Of a stretch of 64,000 bases of DNA, positions 1 through 8,449 are shown piece by piece. A model generated the notes under the pieces. The model made no database searches, was not told the origin of the DNA, and saw only the letters and a list, made by a program, of their open reading frames with translations. The translations under genes and the position numbers were made by a program. The DNA comes from Clostridium ragsdalei P11 (lineage in GTDB: Bacteria > Bacillota > Clostridia > Clostridiales > Clostridiaceae): contig NZ_LROS01000014.1 of NCBI RefSeq assembly GCF_001675165.1, positions 20,731 through 84,730 on the forward strand. The letters are read 5' to 3'. Numbering within the stretch: the stretch's first letter is position 1; every line of letters starts with the position of its first letter.

Positions 1-140
1 GCTGCAACTCTCTCCGCTGTACTTTTTGCTATGATTCCAGCTAAAGCATCTCCCGATTTTTCTTCATTAGCTTTTGCCAATACTTCCTTCATATTTTTAA
101 ATTCATAAGTTTGCCCAAAAAGTTTAGTTTTTAAAATCAT
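1..140 (-). CDS. eutB: Ethanolamine ammonia-lyase large subunit, N-terminal fragment
   Basis: Only the first 46 codons are in the window; the gene runs off the left edge. The visible N-terminus (MILKTKLFGQTYEF, then KEVLAKANEEKSGDALAG) matches my memory of EutB N-termini. EutB with EutC forms the adenosylcobalamin-dependent lyase that splits ethanolamine into acetaldehyde and ammonia. It follows eutA on the same strand after a 260-base gap that holds an ANTAR-type antiterminator and terminator, so expression should depend on EutV. The assignment rests on the N-terminus plus the eut context. Confidence 0.88.
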   Translation of the reverse strand, partial: MILKTKLFGQTYEFKNMKEVLAKANEEKSGDALAGIIAKSTAERVA

Positions 141-194
141 TTAAATCACCTGCTATTTTTATTTTACATGAAATATGAAATTTCAATTTAACTG

Positions 195-311
195 AAAAGA
201 GGCCTAAACATTTAAATATTTTAAAATGTTTAAGCTCCATTGCTTCCTTAATATAACATATTAAATTTTAAAATATGTAGAAATAATTAATCTAAATACT
301 CCATTGTATTT
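195..311 (-). promoter_or_regulatory. ANTAR-type antitermination leader before eutB
   Basis: Read on the minus strand there are two small hairpins with hexanucleotide loops. P1 (294-311) has stem AAATAC/GTATTT and loop AATGGA. P2 (232-245) has stem AAGC/GCTT and loop AATGGA. Both loops have A at position 1 and G at position 4, the rule known for ANTAR target RNAs. The 3' arm of P2 overlaps the 5' arm of a long terminator stem (195-238) followed by a U-rich run. Binding of phosphorylated EutV to P1-P2 should block terminator folding. Confidence 0.82.
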
Positions 312-400
312 ATTATTATACATATCCTGCTTTTCTGAAGCACATTGACTCATTCTTAATTTTGATGTTGATTTGAGTGCTTAACTTTATTGACCTTGGT

Positions 401-1807
401 TTAAAAAATTAAAGTTTTTATAACTACTGGAACTATGCTTGATATAGATTTTCCTATGTCCACGTAATCACCATTATCAACTTTTATTCCATCTATAGAA
501 ATTACATTTTTAGAATCCTTTAATATATTTTCAATAGTTTGTCCTAACGCTTTCGCAAAATCATTCTCTACAATTACGATAACAGGATTATTGCTATTCC
601 TTAAACTTTTAACTATTGCTTCTGCTGTATTTTTTATTTGAGTATATGTAGGTGATCTAGGACCTGCAAAAGCAATTGCTGTAATTGTATTTTCGTATAA
701 TTTATTTTTTTTACAAATATCCTTGGAAATACTATCTATATCATCAAAATCAATGCTGCTATCTAATTTTATGATAGGAATATTTTTAATAGGTAATATG
801 TCATTATCAAATATTACAGTGCTTCCACTTATACTTATCGAATGACTTCCAGCCCCTATTACTGTTGCTCTTATTTTTTCTTTAGGCTGTAAGACTTTAA
901 TACTGCTTACTTTAAAAGCAGCCTTTATAGAATCTGCTAAAATACAGCCAATATCATAAAATTGAAAAACATCTGAAAAATTCCTTATTTCTTCATTTGA
1001 ATATATGTATTCAGCTACTCCGCCAGAAAAAGTTACACATTTTACATCTAATCTTTTATGTTTATGACCTATAAAGAGTTCTTCACTTTCCTGATCCATT
1101 AATTTATTTTCACTAATTTGAACAAATATTTCTGCCAAAGCATCTGTAAACATCTTTAAATCCGAAAATTTAGGCATCCTTCCAACACATAAATTCAAAT
1201 TCAAGCCATTAATAAATTTTTTAACTTTATCTGAAATGTAAGTTATGCTGCCTTTTTCATCAAATTCTATAAGCTTGCCTCCTATATCTAGTGCAAATAA
1301 GTCTAATATTTCACCTTCAGAGAACACTGCCGCATTAGTAGTGCCTCCTCCTATATCAAAATTAATTATTGATCCTCTTAATTTTTTAGAAATTTCAACT
1401 GTACCAGCACCAAAGCCTGCAAACATAGATTCTAAATCTGGACCAGCAGCTGCTACTACAAAATCTCCTGCAAAATCTGAAAGGGCAGTTAATACCTTCT
1501 CTGCATTTTCTTTTCTGGCAGTTTCTCCAGTTATTATTATTGCTCCCATAGATATGTCCTTCTTATTCATATCTGCTGTTATATACTCTTGCTTTACTAT
1601 TTCTTTTAATTCCTGTAAATTTATTCTTTCTCTATCTGCAAGTGGTGTAAAATATATTTTGCTTTTATAAATTATTTCCTTTTCTGCAATTTTAACTTTA
1701 GGTATCATAAAAGTCGACGCTGTATTTTCTATTGTTATTTTGCTAAATATAACCTGGGTAGTAGTGGTTCCAATATCTATTCCTACACTTAAAATTTGAT
1801 TCTTCAT
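401..1807 (-). CDS. eutA: Ethanolamine ammonia-lyase reactivating factor EutA
   Basis: A 468-residue protein of the ASKHA ATPase fold. It shows an N-terminal phosphate loop (GIDIGTTTTQVIF, near residues 9-21), a second phosphate motif (NFDIGGGTTNAAVF) and a later SGGVAEYI segment. EutA releases inactivated cobalamin from ethanolamine ammonia-lyase in an ATP-dependent step. I start at 1807 (MKNQILS) because AAGAAGGTG lies just upstream; an upstream ATG at 1849 sits inside the terminator region and has no ribosome site. It lies between eutW and eutB on the same strand, behind its own ANTAR leader. Confidence 0.93.
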   Translation of the reverse strand: MKNQILSVGIDIGTTTTQVIFSKITIENTASTFMIPKVKIAEKEIIYKSKIYFTPLADRERINLQELKEIVKQEYITADMNKKDISMGAIIITGETARKENAEKVLTALSDFAGDFVVAAAGPDLESMFAGFGAGTVEISKKLRGSIINFDIGGGTTNAAVFSEGEILDLFALDIGGKLIEFDEKGSITYISDKVKKFINGLNLNLCVGRMPKFSDLKMFTDALAEIFVQISENKLMDQESEELFIGHKHKRLDVKCVTFSGGVAEYIYSNEEIRNFSDVFQFYDIGCILADSIKAAFKVSSIKVLQPKEKIRATVIGAGSHSISISGSTVIFDNDILPIKNIPIIKLDSSIDFDDIDSISKDICKKNKLYENTITAIAFAGPRSPTYTQIKNTAEAIVKSLRNSNNPVIVIVENDFAKALGQTIENILKDSKNVISIDGIKVDNGDYVDIGKSISSIVPVVIKTLIF

Positions 1808-1832
1808 TATACACCTTCTTGCACTAATTAAT

Positions 1833-1941
1833 AAAAAAAGCCTAAACATATTTTTTCAATGTTTAGGCTTCCCTGCCTTTAAAAACTAATATTTAACTTT
1901 ATGAAGTAATGGTACTAAAATAAATGCTCCTTTGCATTTAT
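1833..1941 (-). promoter_or_regulatory. ANTAR-type antitermination leader before eutA
   Basis: Minus-strand RNA: hairpin P1 (1920-1941) has an 8-bp stem ATAAATGC/GCATTTAT and loop AAAGGA. Hairpin P2 (1865-1878) has stem AGGC/GCCT and loop AGGGAA. Both loops obey the A1/G4 rule of ANTAR targets. The P2 3' arm is also the start of a 12-bp terminator stem (AAGCCTAAACAT with ATGTTTAGGCTT, 1838-1870) followed by a T-run. The two structures are mutually exclusive, as in known eut leaders. Confidence 0.88.
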
Positions 1942-2054
1942 CTTTAAATTGATATCAGTCTATCATATTAATTTACCAATGTAAAGGCATATTTTTTATC
2001 AACTTGATATTTTGAAACTTTCTATATGCTAAATAGTTTAATTTTCAATTGTGA

Positions 2055-3473
2055 CTAATTCTTGAAATAAAATAGTACCTTTGTTCCATTTTCATTTGAT
2101 TCTATGCTTATATCTCCACTTAACTTGTCTTTTACCATGCTTTTAACAATATGTAATCCCAATCTTTCACTTTGAACTAAATTAACATCAAAACCTCTGC
2201 CGTTATCCATAAAATATATATTAGAATAAATAGTTCCCTTTTTAATTGTTATTTCGATATTTCCTGTACTGCGTTCCTTAAAAGCATGCTTCAAAGAATT
2301 TTCAATAAGTTCATTCAATACAATGGCTATAGAGGTAGCCTTATCGGAATTTAAAGGAAAACTATCTCCTGTAAGCTTTATATTAATATTTTTATTACAT
2401 TGAACAGCATTGTCTCTTACTTTAGATAAGATGGTCTTTATATCTACATCATCAATTCCATTTTGTGACAGTGCCTCATGAGTAGCTGATATACTTAATA
2501 TTCTATTTATGCTTTCTTCAAATGCTATTTTTGCTTCTTCATCTTTTATTCTCCTAGACTGAAGCCTTAAAATACTTGCTATAGTTTGAAGGTTATTTTT
2601 GACCCTATGATGTATTTCTCTAATAGCTACAGCCTTCAAAATAATCTCTTTCTCTTTTTGCTTTATATCCGTTATATCTTTAATTAGCATAATAACGCCA
2701 TAACTATTATGTGAATTTTTAGTAACTGCATACTTTATGTGCAGTGAAAAACAACTTATATTACTTTCAGATTCTATAGGCTTTTTATCTTTTATAATTT
2801 CATCAAATTTAGTTTCATTTAAAACTAAATTATGAAATTTTATTCCTACTATTTTATCTTTATAACCAAGTTTCTTGTATAATTCCTCTGCATAATAATT
2901 TGCATAGGTTGCAATACCTTGTTCATCAAATACCACAATAGCATCATTAATTAAGTTATATGGCACAGTATTTTCATCTTTTAAACTTATAAGAGTTTCA
3001 GTTAACTGCTCTGTAGTTTCCGATAGAATTTCCATATTCCTATTTTTACTCACATCTTCAGTTATATCCTTTTCCATTATAAGAACTCCTATTATTTTTC
3101 CACTATTATTCTTTATAGGAACTGTACTTTGTTTTACCACAATATTCTCTTGAGTTACACCTTTCAAATCCGTAGTTCCCATACCTGTTTCAAGGGTTCT
3201 CAATACTGCAGGTTCATTTTCTCTTAAAGCCAATTGCCCAACTACTGGATTTTTGTATAAAGATGAATAGTTGGAAGGCTTTGCTTCTGCAACTACAATG
3301 GCTGTATCTGAGTTTCTAATTAAACAATCAATAAATATATCTGATTTAGTTAAATCTGATATATTGTTAAGATGCTTTTCCATGTCTTTTAAGCTATCTA
3401 TATCTTCTTTAGACAAATCCGTATTCTTCTTACACAATTCATTCAGCATATCAACATCTCCATTACTTTTCAT
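2055..3473 (-). CDS. eutW: Sensor histidine kinase of the ethanolamine system
   Basis: A 472-residue soluble kinase. The N-terminal half has two PAS-like segments (about residues 35-135 and 165-265). The kinase core is of the HisKA_2/HWE-like type, with phospho-acceptor region REIHHRVKNNLQ and an ATPase domain with NELIENSLKHAF and DNGRGFD. There are no membrane segments, fitting EutW, which senses ethanolamine in the cytoplasm and phosphorylates EutV. The start overlaps the end of eutV by 11 bases, showing translational coupling. No terminator is visible between eutV and eutW. Confidence 0.88.
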   Translation of the reverse strand: MKSNGDVDMLNELCKKNTDLSKEDIDSLKDMEKHLNNISDLTKSDIFIDCLIRNSDTAIVVAEAKPSNYSSLYKNPVVGQLALRENEPAVLRTLETGMGTTDLKGVTQENIVVKQSTVPIKNNSGKIIGVLIMEKDITEDVSKNRNMEILSETTEQLTETLISLKDENTVPYNLINDAIVVFDEQGIATYANYYAEELYKKLGYKDKIVGIKFHNLVLNETKFDEIIKDKKPIESESNISCFSLHIKYAVTKNSHNSYGVIMLIKDITDIKQKEKEIILKAVAIREIHHRVKNNLQTIASILRLQSRRIKDEEAKIAFEESINRILSISATHEALSQNGIDDVDIKTILSKVRDNAVQCNKNINIKLTGDSFPLNSDKATSIAIVLNELIENSLKHAFKERSTGNIEITIKKGTIYSNIYFMDNGRGFDVNLVQSERLGLHIVKSMVKDKLSGDISIESNENGTKVLFYFKN

Positions 3474-4056
3474 TCTTGTTACATCTACTATAATAATTAA
3501 GTAAATTTTTTGAAGTACTTAATATAGAACTCTGCTTATCCATACTTAATTTTCTGATTTTCTTATAAGCATCTTCTTCTGTTATACTGTATTTTTCCAT
3601 CAATATTTCTTTAGCTCTGTGTATTATTTTTGTATTTTCTACTTCTTGTTTAACTTCATGAACCTTTTGCTTAATTTTCTCTATTTCTTTACCTTTTGCA
3701 ATTGCAATTTCTATTTGAGGAATTAGTGTTCTTTCATCTATAGGTTTTATAATATAACCTATGGCACCAATTTTCTTTACCTTATCAATAAATTCTTTTC
3801 CGCTGTATGCCGTAAGCATTACTACAGCTTCTGATAAGTTTTCATTTATTATTAATTGGGCTGCTCGTATACCATCTAGTTTTGGCATATTTATATCCAT
3901 AAGAACCAAATCTGCTTTATTCCTTCTACATAAATCAACTGCTTCAAGACCATCTGCAGCTTCTCCCACTACATCATATCCTGAAGAGATTAACATTTCA
4001 CTAATATCCATTCTAGTAATAGTTTCATCTTCTGCTACAATTATTCTACTTTTCAT
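3463..4056 (-). CDS. eutV: ANTAR response regulator, transcription antiterminator
   Basis: A 197-residue protein: receiver domain (acidic pocket AEDE near residue 8, phospho-acceptor Asp54 in LVLMDINMPK, conserved Lys later), a coiled linker (about 125-150), and a C-terminal ANTAR domain (about 145-190, AKEILMEKYSITEEDAYKKIRK). ANTAR proteins bind paired hexaloop hairpins in nascent RNA to prevent termination. Start 4056 is chosen for the AGGAGG seven bases upstream; the reading frame stays open to 4092 without a ribosome site. Its likely targets are the three leaders in this window (195-311, 1833-1941, 4380-4490). Confidence 0.92.
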   Translation of the reverse strand: MKSRIIVAEDETITRMDISEMLISSGYDVVGEAADGLEAVDLCRRNKADLVLMDINMPKLDGIRAAQLIINENLSEAVVMLTAYSGKEFIDKVKKIGAIGYIIKPIDERTLIPQIEIAIAKGKEIEKIKQKVHEVKQEVENTKIIHRAKEILMEKYSITEEDAYKKIRKLSMDKQSSILSTSKNLLNYYSRCNKNEK

Positions 4057-4379
4057 TCTTTGTATCCTCCTAATTAAATAGCGCTGCCACAAATTAACAA
4101 TTTAATAATTAATGCATATCTTAAATGTAATTTTATCATAAATAATCAGAATTTTGTTTAAATCAAATACTTTTTCTAATAATCATCAGATATATTAATA
4201 AAATTATTCTAATATTCTAAAAATTTAAATTAAAACTTTTAGATTTTTAATTTTTCTTATGATATATAATAGTTTGTAATACTATTTATTACAAAAAAGC
4301 ATTATAAAATATCAATTTAATAAAAATATCCCATTTACATCGATAAATTAATATGATAGAATAATATCAATTTAATAGT

Positions 4380-4490
4380 AAATGCAAAGGCGCATTTGCT
4401 TTATTATCATTACTATATAAAGTTGAATATTAGTTTTTGAAAGCACAGGAGCTTAAACATTCAAGAAATATGTTTAAGCTCCTTTTTATT
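4380..4490 (+). promoter_or_regulatory. ANTAR-type antitermination leader before the amidase-permease operon
   Basis: Plus-strand RNA: P1 (4380-4397) has stem AAATGC/GCATTT and loop AAAGGC. P2 (4441-4454) has stem AAGC/GCTT and loop ACAGGA. Both loops have A1 and G4. The P2 3' arm lies inside a 13-bp terminator stem (4448-4482, GGAGCTTAAACAT with ATGTTTAAGCTCC) followed by a T-run. Architecture and even stem sequence match the eutA and eutB leaders. This leader is transcribed divergently from eutV; the remaining 4057-4380 is AT-rich promoter DNA. Confidence 0.85.
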
Positions 4491-4565
4491 TATTAGCTAT
4501 AAATTTAAAATTCAACTTATTTTATCTTAAATTTTTTAAATTTTTATTATGAAAGGATGTATAAA

Positions 4566-5456
4566 ATGAAAATTATTGACAAACCAATTTATGAATTTTC
4601 AAAGAAAAACTTACCACTTGCAAATGCAGACCCTGGAGAATTATTATTATTCAAAAGTATGGATTGCTTCTCAAATCAAATTAAAGCAGAAAAAGATCTA
4701 GTACTTTATATGGATTATTCCATTGCAAATCCAGCTGCTGGGCCTGTATATATTAATGGTGCTGAAGTAGGTGACGTATTAGTTGTAGACATTTTAGATA
4801 TTAAAGTGGCAAATCAAGGTGTAATTTGCACCTCCCGCGGCTGCGGACCTTTATGTGATGATATGGAAGACCGTACAAAGGTTGTGAAAATTGATAACAA
4901 TGTTGCTGAATTTAACAATGTTAAATTTCACATTGATCCAATGATTGGTGTAATTGGAACTGCTCCTTCAGGTGAAGCTGTAGGCAATGGATTTCCTGGA
5001 AACCACGGTGGCAATATGGACAGTAAATTAATTAAGAAAGGATCTAGAGTATACTTTCCTGTAAGAACACCTGGGGCATTACTTCAAATGGGCGATATAC
5101 ATGCAGTAATGGGTGATGCTGAACTCTGCGGAACAGGCATAGAAGTGGAAGGCGAAATTCTTGTAAAAACTTCCATCATTAAAAATTTTGAATTAAACTG
5201 GCCTGTAACGGAAACACAGAATCATTGGTATGTAAATGCAAGTGATCATGATTATGAAAAGGCTGTAAAATATGCATCAAAGGAAATGCAGCGTCTTATG
5301 GTAAATGCATATGGTTGGGACAAGACCGATGTATATTTATATCTTTCTGTACAGGGAAATGTGGAAATTAATCAAGCTTGCAAACCATGTCATGTAGAAC
5401 TAATTTTAAGAATATCAATTCCAAAGCTCCCTGACATGAATCCATTGATTAGATAA
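4566..5456 (+). CDS. Acetamidase/formamidase family amidase
   Basis: A 296-residue protein resembling the FmdA/AmdA family: NGAEVGDVLVVDILDI, GNGFPGNHGGNMDSKLI, then VYFPVRTPGALLQMGDIHA and MGDAELCGTGIE. Family members hydrolyse short-chain amides to ammonia and a carboxylate. Its true substrate is unknown. Start 4566 (MKIIDKP) has AAAGG at good spacing; the ATG at 4557 lies on top of that ribosome site. It is the first gene of an operon with the permease 68 bases downstream, behind an EutV-type leader. Confidence 0.85.
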   Translation: MKIIDKPIYEFSKKNLPLANADPGELLLFKSMDCFSNQIKAEKDLVLYMDYSIANPAAGPVYINGAEVGDVLVVDILDIKVANQGVICTSRGCGPLCDDMEDRTKVVKIDNNVAEFNNVKFHIDPMIGVIGTAPSGEAVGNGFPGNHGGNMDSKLIKKGSRVYFPVRTPGALLQMGDIHAVMGDAELCGTGIEVEGEILVKTSIIKNFELNWPVTETQNHWYVNASDHDYEKAVKYASKEMQRLMVNAYGWDKTDVYLYLSVQGNVEINQACKPCHVELILRISIPKLPDMNPLIR

Positions 5457-5524
5457 AAATAATTATGAATGCAAAAGAAAAATCTCATAGATACAATTTT
5501 ATTGATTAAAAGGAGGAATTTTTC

Positions 5525-6901
5525 ATGAGTGATCAACAAAAGAGTACTGATACTGGTGTTGAACAATTCGGATACAAACAGGAATTGCACCGTACACTTA
5601 GACTAAAAGATCTTGTTATTTATGGTATGTTATTTATGGTTATTATAGCTCCAATGTCCATTTTTGGAGAAATTCAAGTTGCTAGTGGTGGTATGACACC
5701 TCTTGTATATTTAATAGGAATTATTGCTATCGCTTTTACCGCATTTTGCTATATGCAGATGAGTTCACGTTTTCCAGTTGCAGGATCAGTATATGCCTAT
5801 GTCCAAAGAGGAATTAATCCCCATGTGGGTTTTGTTGCTGGATGGCTGATTCTATTAGACTATATTTTTATACCATCTCTACTCTATTCCCTAGTAGCAG
5901 CTTGGTGTGTTGAATTAGTTCCTTCAATTCCTTTTTTCGCATGGATTGCTATTTTTGTAGTAATTAATACTACTATCAATGTTAGAGGAATTGAATCTAC
6001 TGCAAAAGCTGACTGGATAATGTTTATTATAGAAATTGGTACCTTATTATTTTTTATAATACTTGGACTGAAGTTTGTTTTCAATGGTGGTGGAACAGGA
6101 GGACTTTCTATTAATCCATTCTATCAACCTGGTAAGATTAATCCTGGATTTATTGCATCTGCTACTTCTATTGCCTGTTTATCTTTCCTAGGTTTTGATG
6201 GAATCAGCACTCTGGCAGAGGAAACTATAAATCCCAAAAAAACAGTTGGAAAAGGAATTCTAATATCATTGATCGCAATAGGTGTAGTATTTATTCTACA
6301 AACTTATGTGGCTGCTTTAATTTTGCCAAATTGGCAAGCTACTGACAAAAGTACAGGCTTTTTTGATGCAGCTGCACTTGCTGGAGGTCAAGCCTTTAAG
6401 ATTGCACTTCTTGTAGTAAATATTTTAGCAGTAGGTATTGCAAATACAATGGCTGCACAGACTGCAACTGCTCGTATGCTTTTTAGTATGTCACGAGATG
6501 GTCTTATTCCTAAGATATTCTCTAAAATACATCCAAAATTTAAGACTCCATATGTAGGTGCTATCATTATTGGTATTTTTTCTTTTATAGTTCCAATAAT
6601 CTTATCAGTATCTCAATTAGTAAGATTGGTTAACTTCGGAGCATTGTCCTCTTTTGTTATGTTAAACTTTGCTGTATTCCTGTTCTTCTTCATAAAAGAG
6701 AAAAATAGAGGTTTCGGTGCTTTTATTAAATATTTAGTTTGCCCTTGGTGCGGTATCGCAATCCTGATATTTGTATTTACAGGCTTTGAGAAGCTTACTT
6801 ATATCATTGGTATTACATGGTTAATCATCGGATTAATCATCGGATATGTAAAATCAAATGGTTATAAAAATGTTCCTGAAGCTTTCAAAAATCTTTACTA
6901 A
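5525..6901 (+). CDS. APC-family amino acid/amine permease
   Basis: A 458-residue, roughly 12-helix membrane protein of the amino acid-polyamine-organocation superfamily. After a short cytoplasmic N-terminus the first helix has the typical broken pattern (VIIAPMSIFGEIQVASGG), and helix 6 contains the FLGFDGISTLAEETINPKK signature. A strong AGGAGG precedes ATG 5525. It is co-transcribed with the amidase and lies under the same ANTAR leader, so an import role for ethanolamine or a related amine or amide is an inference from context. A terminator hairpin follows at 6920. Confidence 0.87.
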   Translation: MSDQQKSTDTGVEQFGYKQELHRTLRLKDLVIYGMLFMVIIAPMSIFGEIQVASGGMTPLVYLIGIIAIAFTAFCYMQMSSRFPVAGSVYAYVQRGINPHVGFVAGWLILLDYIFIPSLLYSLVAAWCVELVPSIPFFAWIAIFVVINTTINVRGIESTAKADWIMFIIEIGTLLFFIILGLKFVFNGGGTGGLSINPFYQPGKINPGFIASATSIACLSFLGFDGISTLAEETINPKKTVGKGILISLIAIGVVFILQTYVAALILPNWQATDKSTGFFDAAALAGGQAFKIALLVVNILAVGIANTMAAQTATARMLFSMSRDGLIPKIFSKIHPKFKTPYVGAIIIGIFSFIVPIILSVSQLVRLVNFGALSSFVMLNFAVFLFFFIKEKNRGFGAFIKYLVCPWCGIAILIFVFTGFEKLTYIIGITWLIIGLIIGYVKSNGYKNVPEAFKNLY

Positions 6902-6919
6902 TTTATACATCAATAAAGT

Positions 6920-6958
6920 CAGTATCATCTGTTCAACGGGTGGTACTGAATTTTTTTA
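6920..6958 (+). terminator. Terminator after the permease
   Basis: An imperfect stem (CAGTATCATC paired with GGTGGTACTG) is followed by a run of seven T. It ends the amidase-permease operon. Confidence 0.7.
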
Positions 6959-6960
6959 AT

Positions 6961-7125
6961 TAGCCCTTCATAGACGCACATTATAGGACAAAAACTCAAC
7001 CTGAAAACACTGTACTAATTGGCTATTCCTTAGGTGGGCTTGCAACTTTATATAGCCTTTACCTATTTGGAACCTTTGGAAAAGTAGGAAGCTTATCTGG
7101 TTCATTATGGTATGGTGGGCATTAA
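6961..7125 (+). pseudogene. Remnant of an alpha/beta hydrolase (esterase)
   Basis: In one plus-strand frame the segment reads FIDAHYRTKTQPENTV, then LIGYSLGGLATLYSLY and FGKVGSLSGSLWYGG before a stop. GYSLGG is the nucleophile elbow of a predicted alpha/beta hydrolase of the enterochelin-esterase-like type (COG2819-like). There is no start, no N-terminal half and no catalytic C-terminus. It is a broken internal piece, left just after a terminator, so not expected to be functional. Confidence 0.6.
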
Positions 7126-7173
7126 TTCCACCACGTAGCCAGTTTTTACACCTATGTCGGCTGTACCCGTATT

Positions 7174-8148
7174 TTAGCTGTTTTTTGATGACTTTTTGTT
7201 TAAGCTTATGAGTTTAAACAAAATTATCAATAGTGCGACTCCTGCTATTGCAGATAAAATATATCCTATATTTTCAGGAATCCCGTTAACTGAATAGCCT
7301 GGCATTATCACATTAAAATTAAATCCTTCTTTCATTGCTTTTGGAACAAAACCTACAACATTCTTTATTTCATCTACTCCCCATTCACCCCATGCAGTTC
7401 CTTTAGCTAAAAGTCCAAGAGGTGTAAATACAATAAGTGCAATTATTAAGCCATAAATAGGTTTTGTTTTTCTAGCAGAACTTTCATAAATAACATCCGG
7501 TGAAACCTTTTTAACATAAGCATAAACTCCTGCAGTAATTATTCCTTCCAATACTCCTGCTACTAGAATATGAGGAATTATCATTGCTGGAATAGATATT
7601 GATAAAGGATAGGGACTATACAATGGCATACCCGCAGCATCTTTGAACAGTAAAGGTTGAACACCAAATTCAATTGCTGTACAAAAAGCTGCAATATTGA
7701 TTCCAATATAAGAACTTATAAAGGCAAATATGTAACCTTTTTTTTCACTTTTTAATCTTTTATTAAGAAATACATATATATAGTATCCGGTAAAAGGCAA
7801 AACAAATGCTATGTTGAAACAATTTGCACCGAAGGATAAAATACCTCCGTCACCAAATAATAGTGCTTGTATTAAAAGAGCAGTTGAAACTGAAATACAT
7901 GCAGCTTCCGGTCCTAAAAGAATTGCTACTAACGTACCTCCCACGGCATGGCCAGTTGTACCTCCTGGTAATGGTATATTAAACATCATAATTAGGAAGG
8001 AAAATGCTGCTGCTATCCCCATTAAAGGTATCTTCCTCTTACTTACTTCTTTTTTTACTTTTTTTACCGCTCTTCCCCATATGGGCAGCATAACAGTCCC
8101 CATGATAACACATGTTGATGGACTCAAATAGTTGTCTGGAATATGCAT
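7174..8148 (-). CDS. cbiM: Cobalt/nickel ECF transporter substrate subunit, CbiM with C-terminal PDGLE-type domain
   Basis: A 324-residue membrane protein. The N-terminus MHIPDNYLSP is the metal-binding start typical of CbiM/NikM (Met-His with a further His). Helices and the GGTTGHAVGG loop also match. After about residue 220 a second part resembles the CbiN-like PDGLE domain (LGLLAKGTAWGEWGVDE). CbiQ and CbiO partners are not adjacent and must be elsewhere or shared. Cobalt uptake fits the cobalamin dependence of the neighbouring eut enzymes. AGGGAGG lies upstream. Confidence 0.88.
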   Translation of the reverse strand: MHIPDNYLSPSTCVIMGTVMLPIWGRAVKKVKKEVSKRKIPLMGIAAAFSFLIMMFNIPLPGGTTGHAVGGTLVAILLGPEAACISVSTALLIQALLFGDGGILSFGANCFNIAFVLPFTGYYIYVFLNKRLKSEKKGYIFAFISSYIGINIAAFCTAIEFGVQPLLFKDAAGMPLYSPYPLSISIPAMIIPHILVAGVLEGIITAGVYAYVKKVSPDVIYESSARKTKPIYGLIIALIVFTPLGLLAKGTAWGEWGVDEIKNVVGFVPKAMKEGFNFNVIMPGYSVNGIPENIGYILSAIAGVALLIILFKLISLNKKSSKNS

Positions 8149-8449
8149 AAATAATACCTCCCTTTATTTACAGACGTAATATACCCAAGATAAAACATTT
8201 TTATACCTTTCACCTGACTACAATACACTTGATTCTAAATATCCTGTTGTATATATGAATGGGGTAATTTCCCTATCCCCTATAGTTACATAGCCGCTTC
8301 TTTCAATCACATATACCATAGAGTTGAATATAATATAATTGTATAGCAAAAATTGGGAAAGGCTAATACTTTTCTAATATGGTGACACTCATATTATTCA
8401 GAATGTATAATAGTTAGTTCTCAAATCAATATATTTAAAGGAGGGCAGT
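8149..8449. other. Divergent intergenic region, cbiM / DUF362-like gene
   Basis: About 300 AT-rich bases carry promoters for both directions. I looked on the minus strand for a cobalamin riboswitch before cbiM and found none of its conserved blocks. A short GC stem (GGGGATAGGG near 8265-8283) is visible, but I cannot assign a function. Confidence 0.4.

Noticed and set aside
1245..1670. 141-codon plus-strand open frame
   Set aside because: It is the antisense of eutA, has serine/proline-rich shadow composition, and no ribosome site.
8149..8449. Cobalamin or nickel/cobalt riboswitch before cbiM
   Set aside because: Expected because of the gene, but the conserved sequence blocks are missing on the minus strand.
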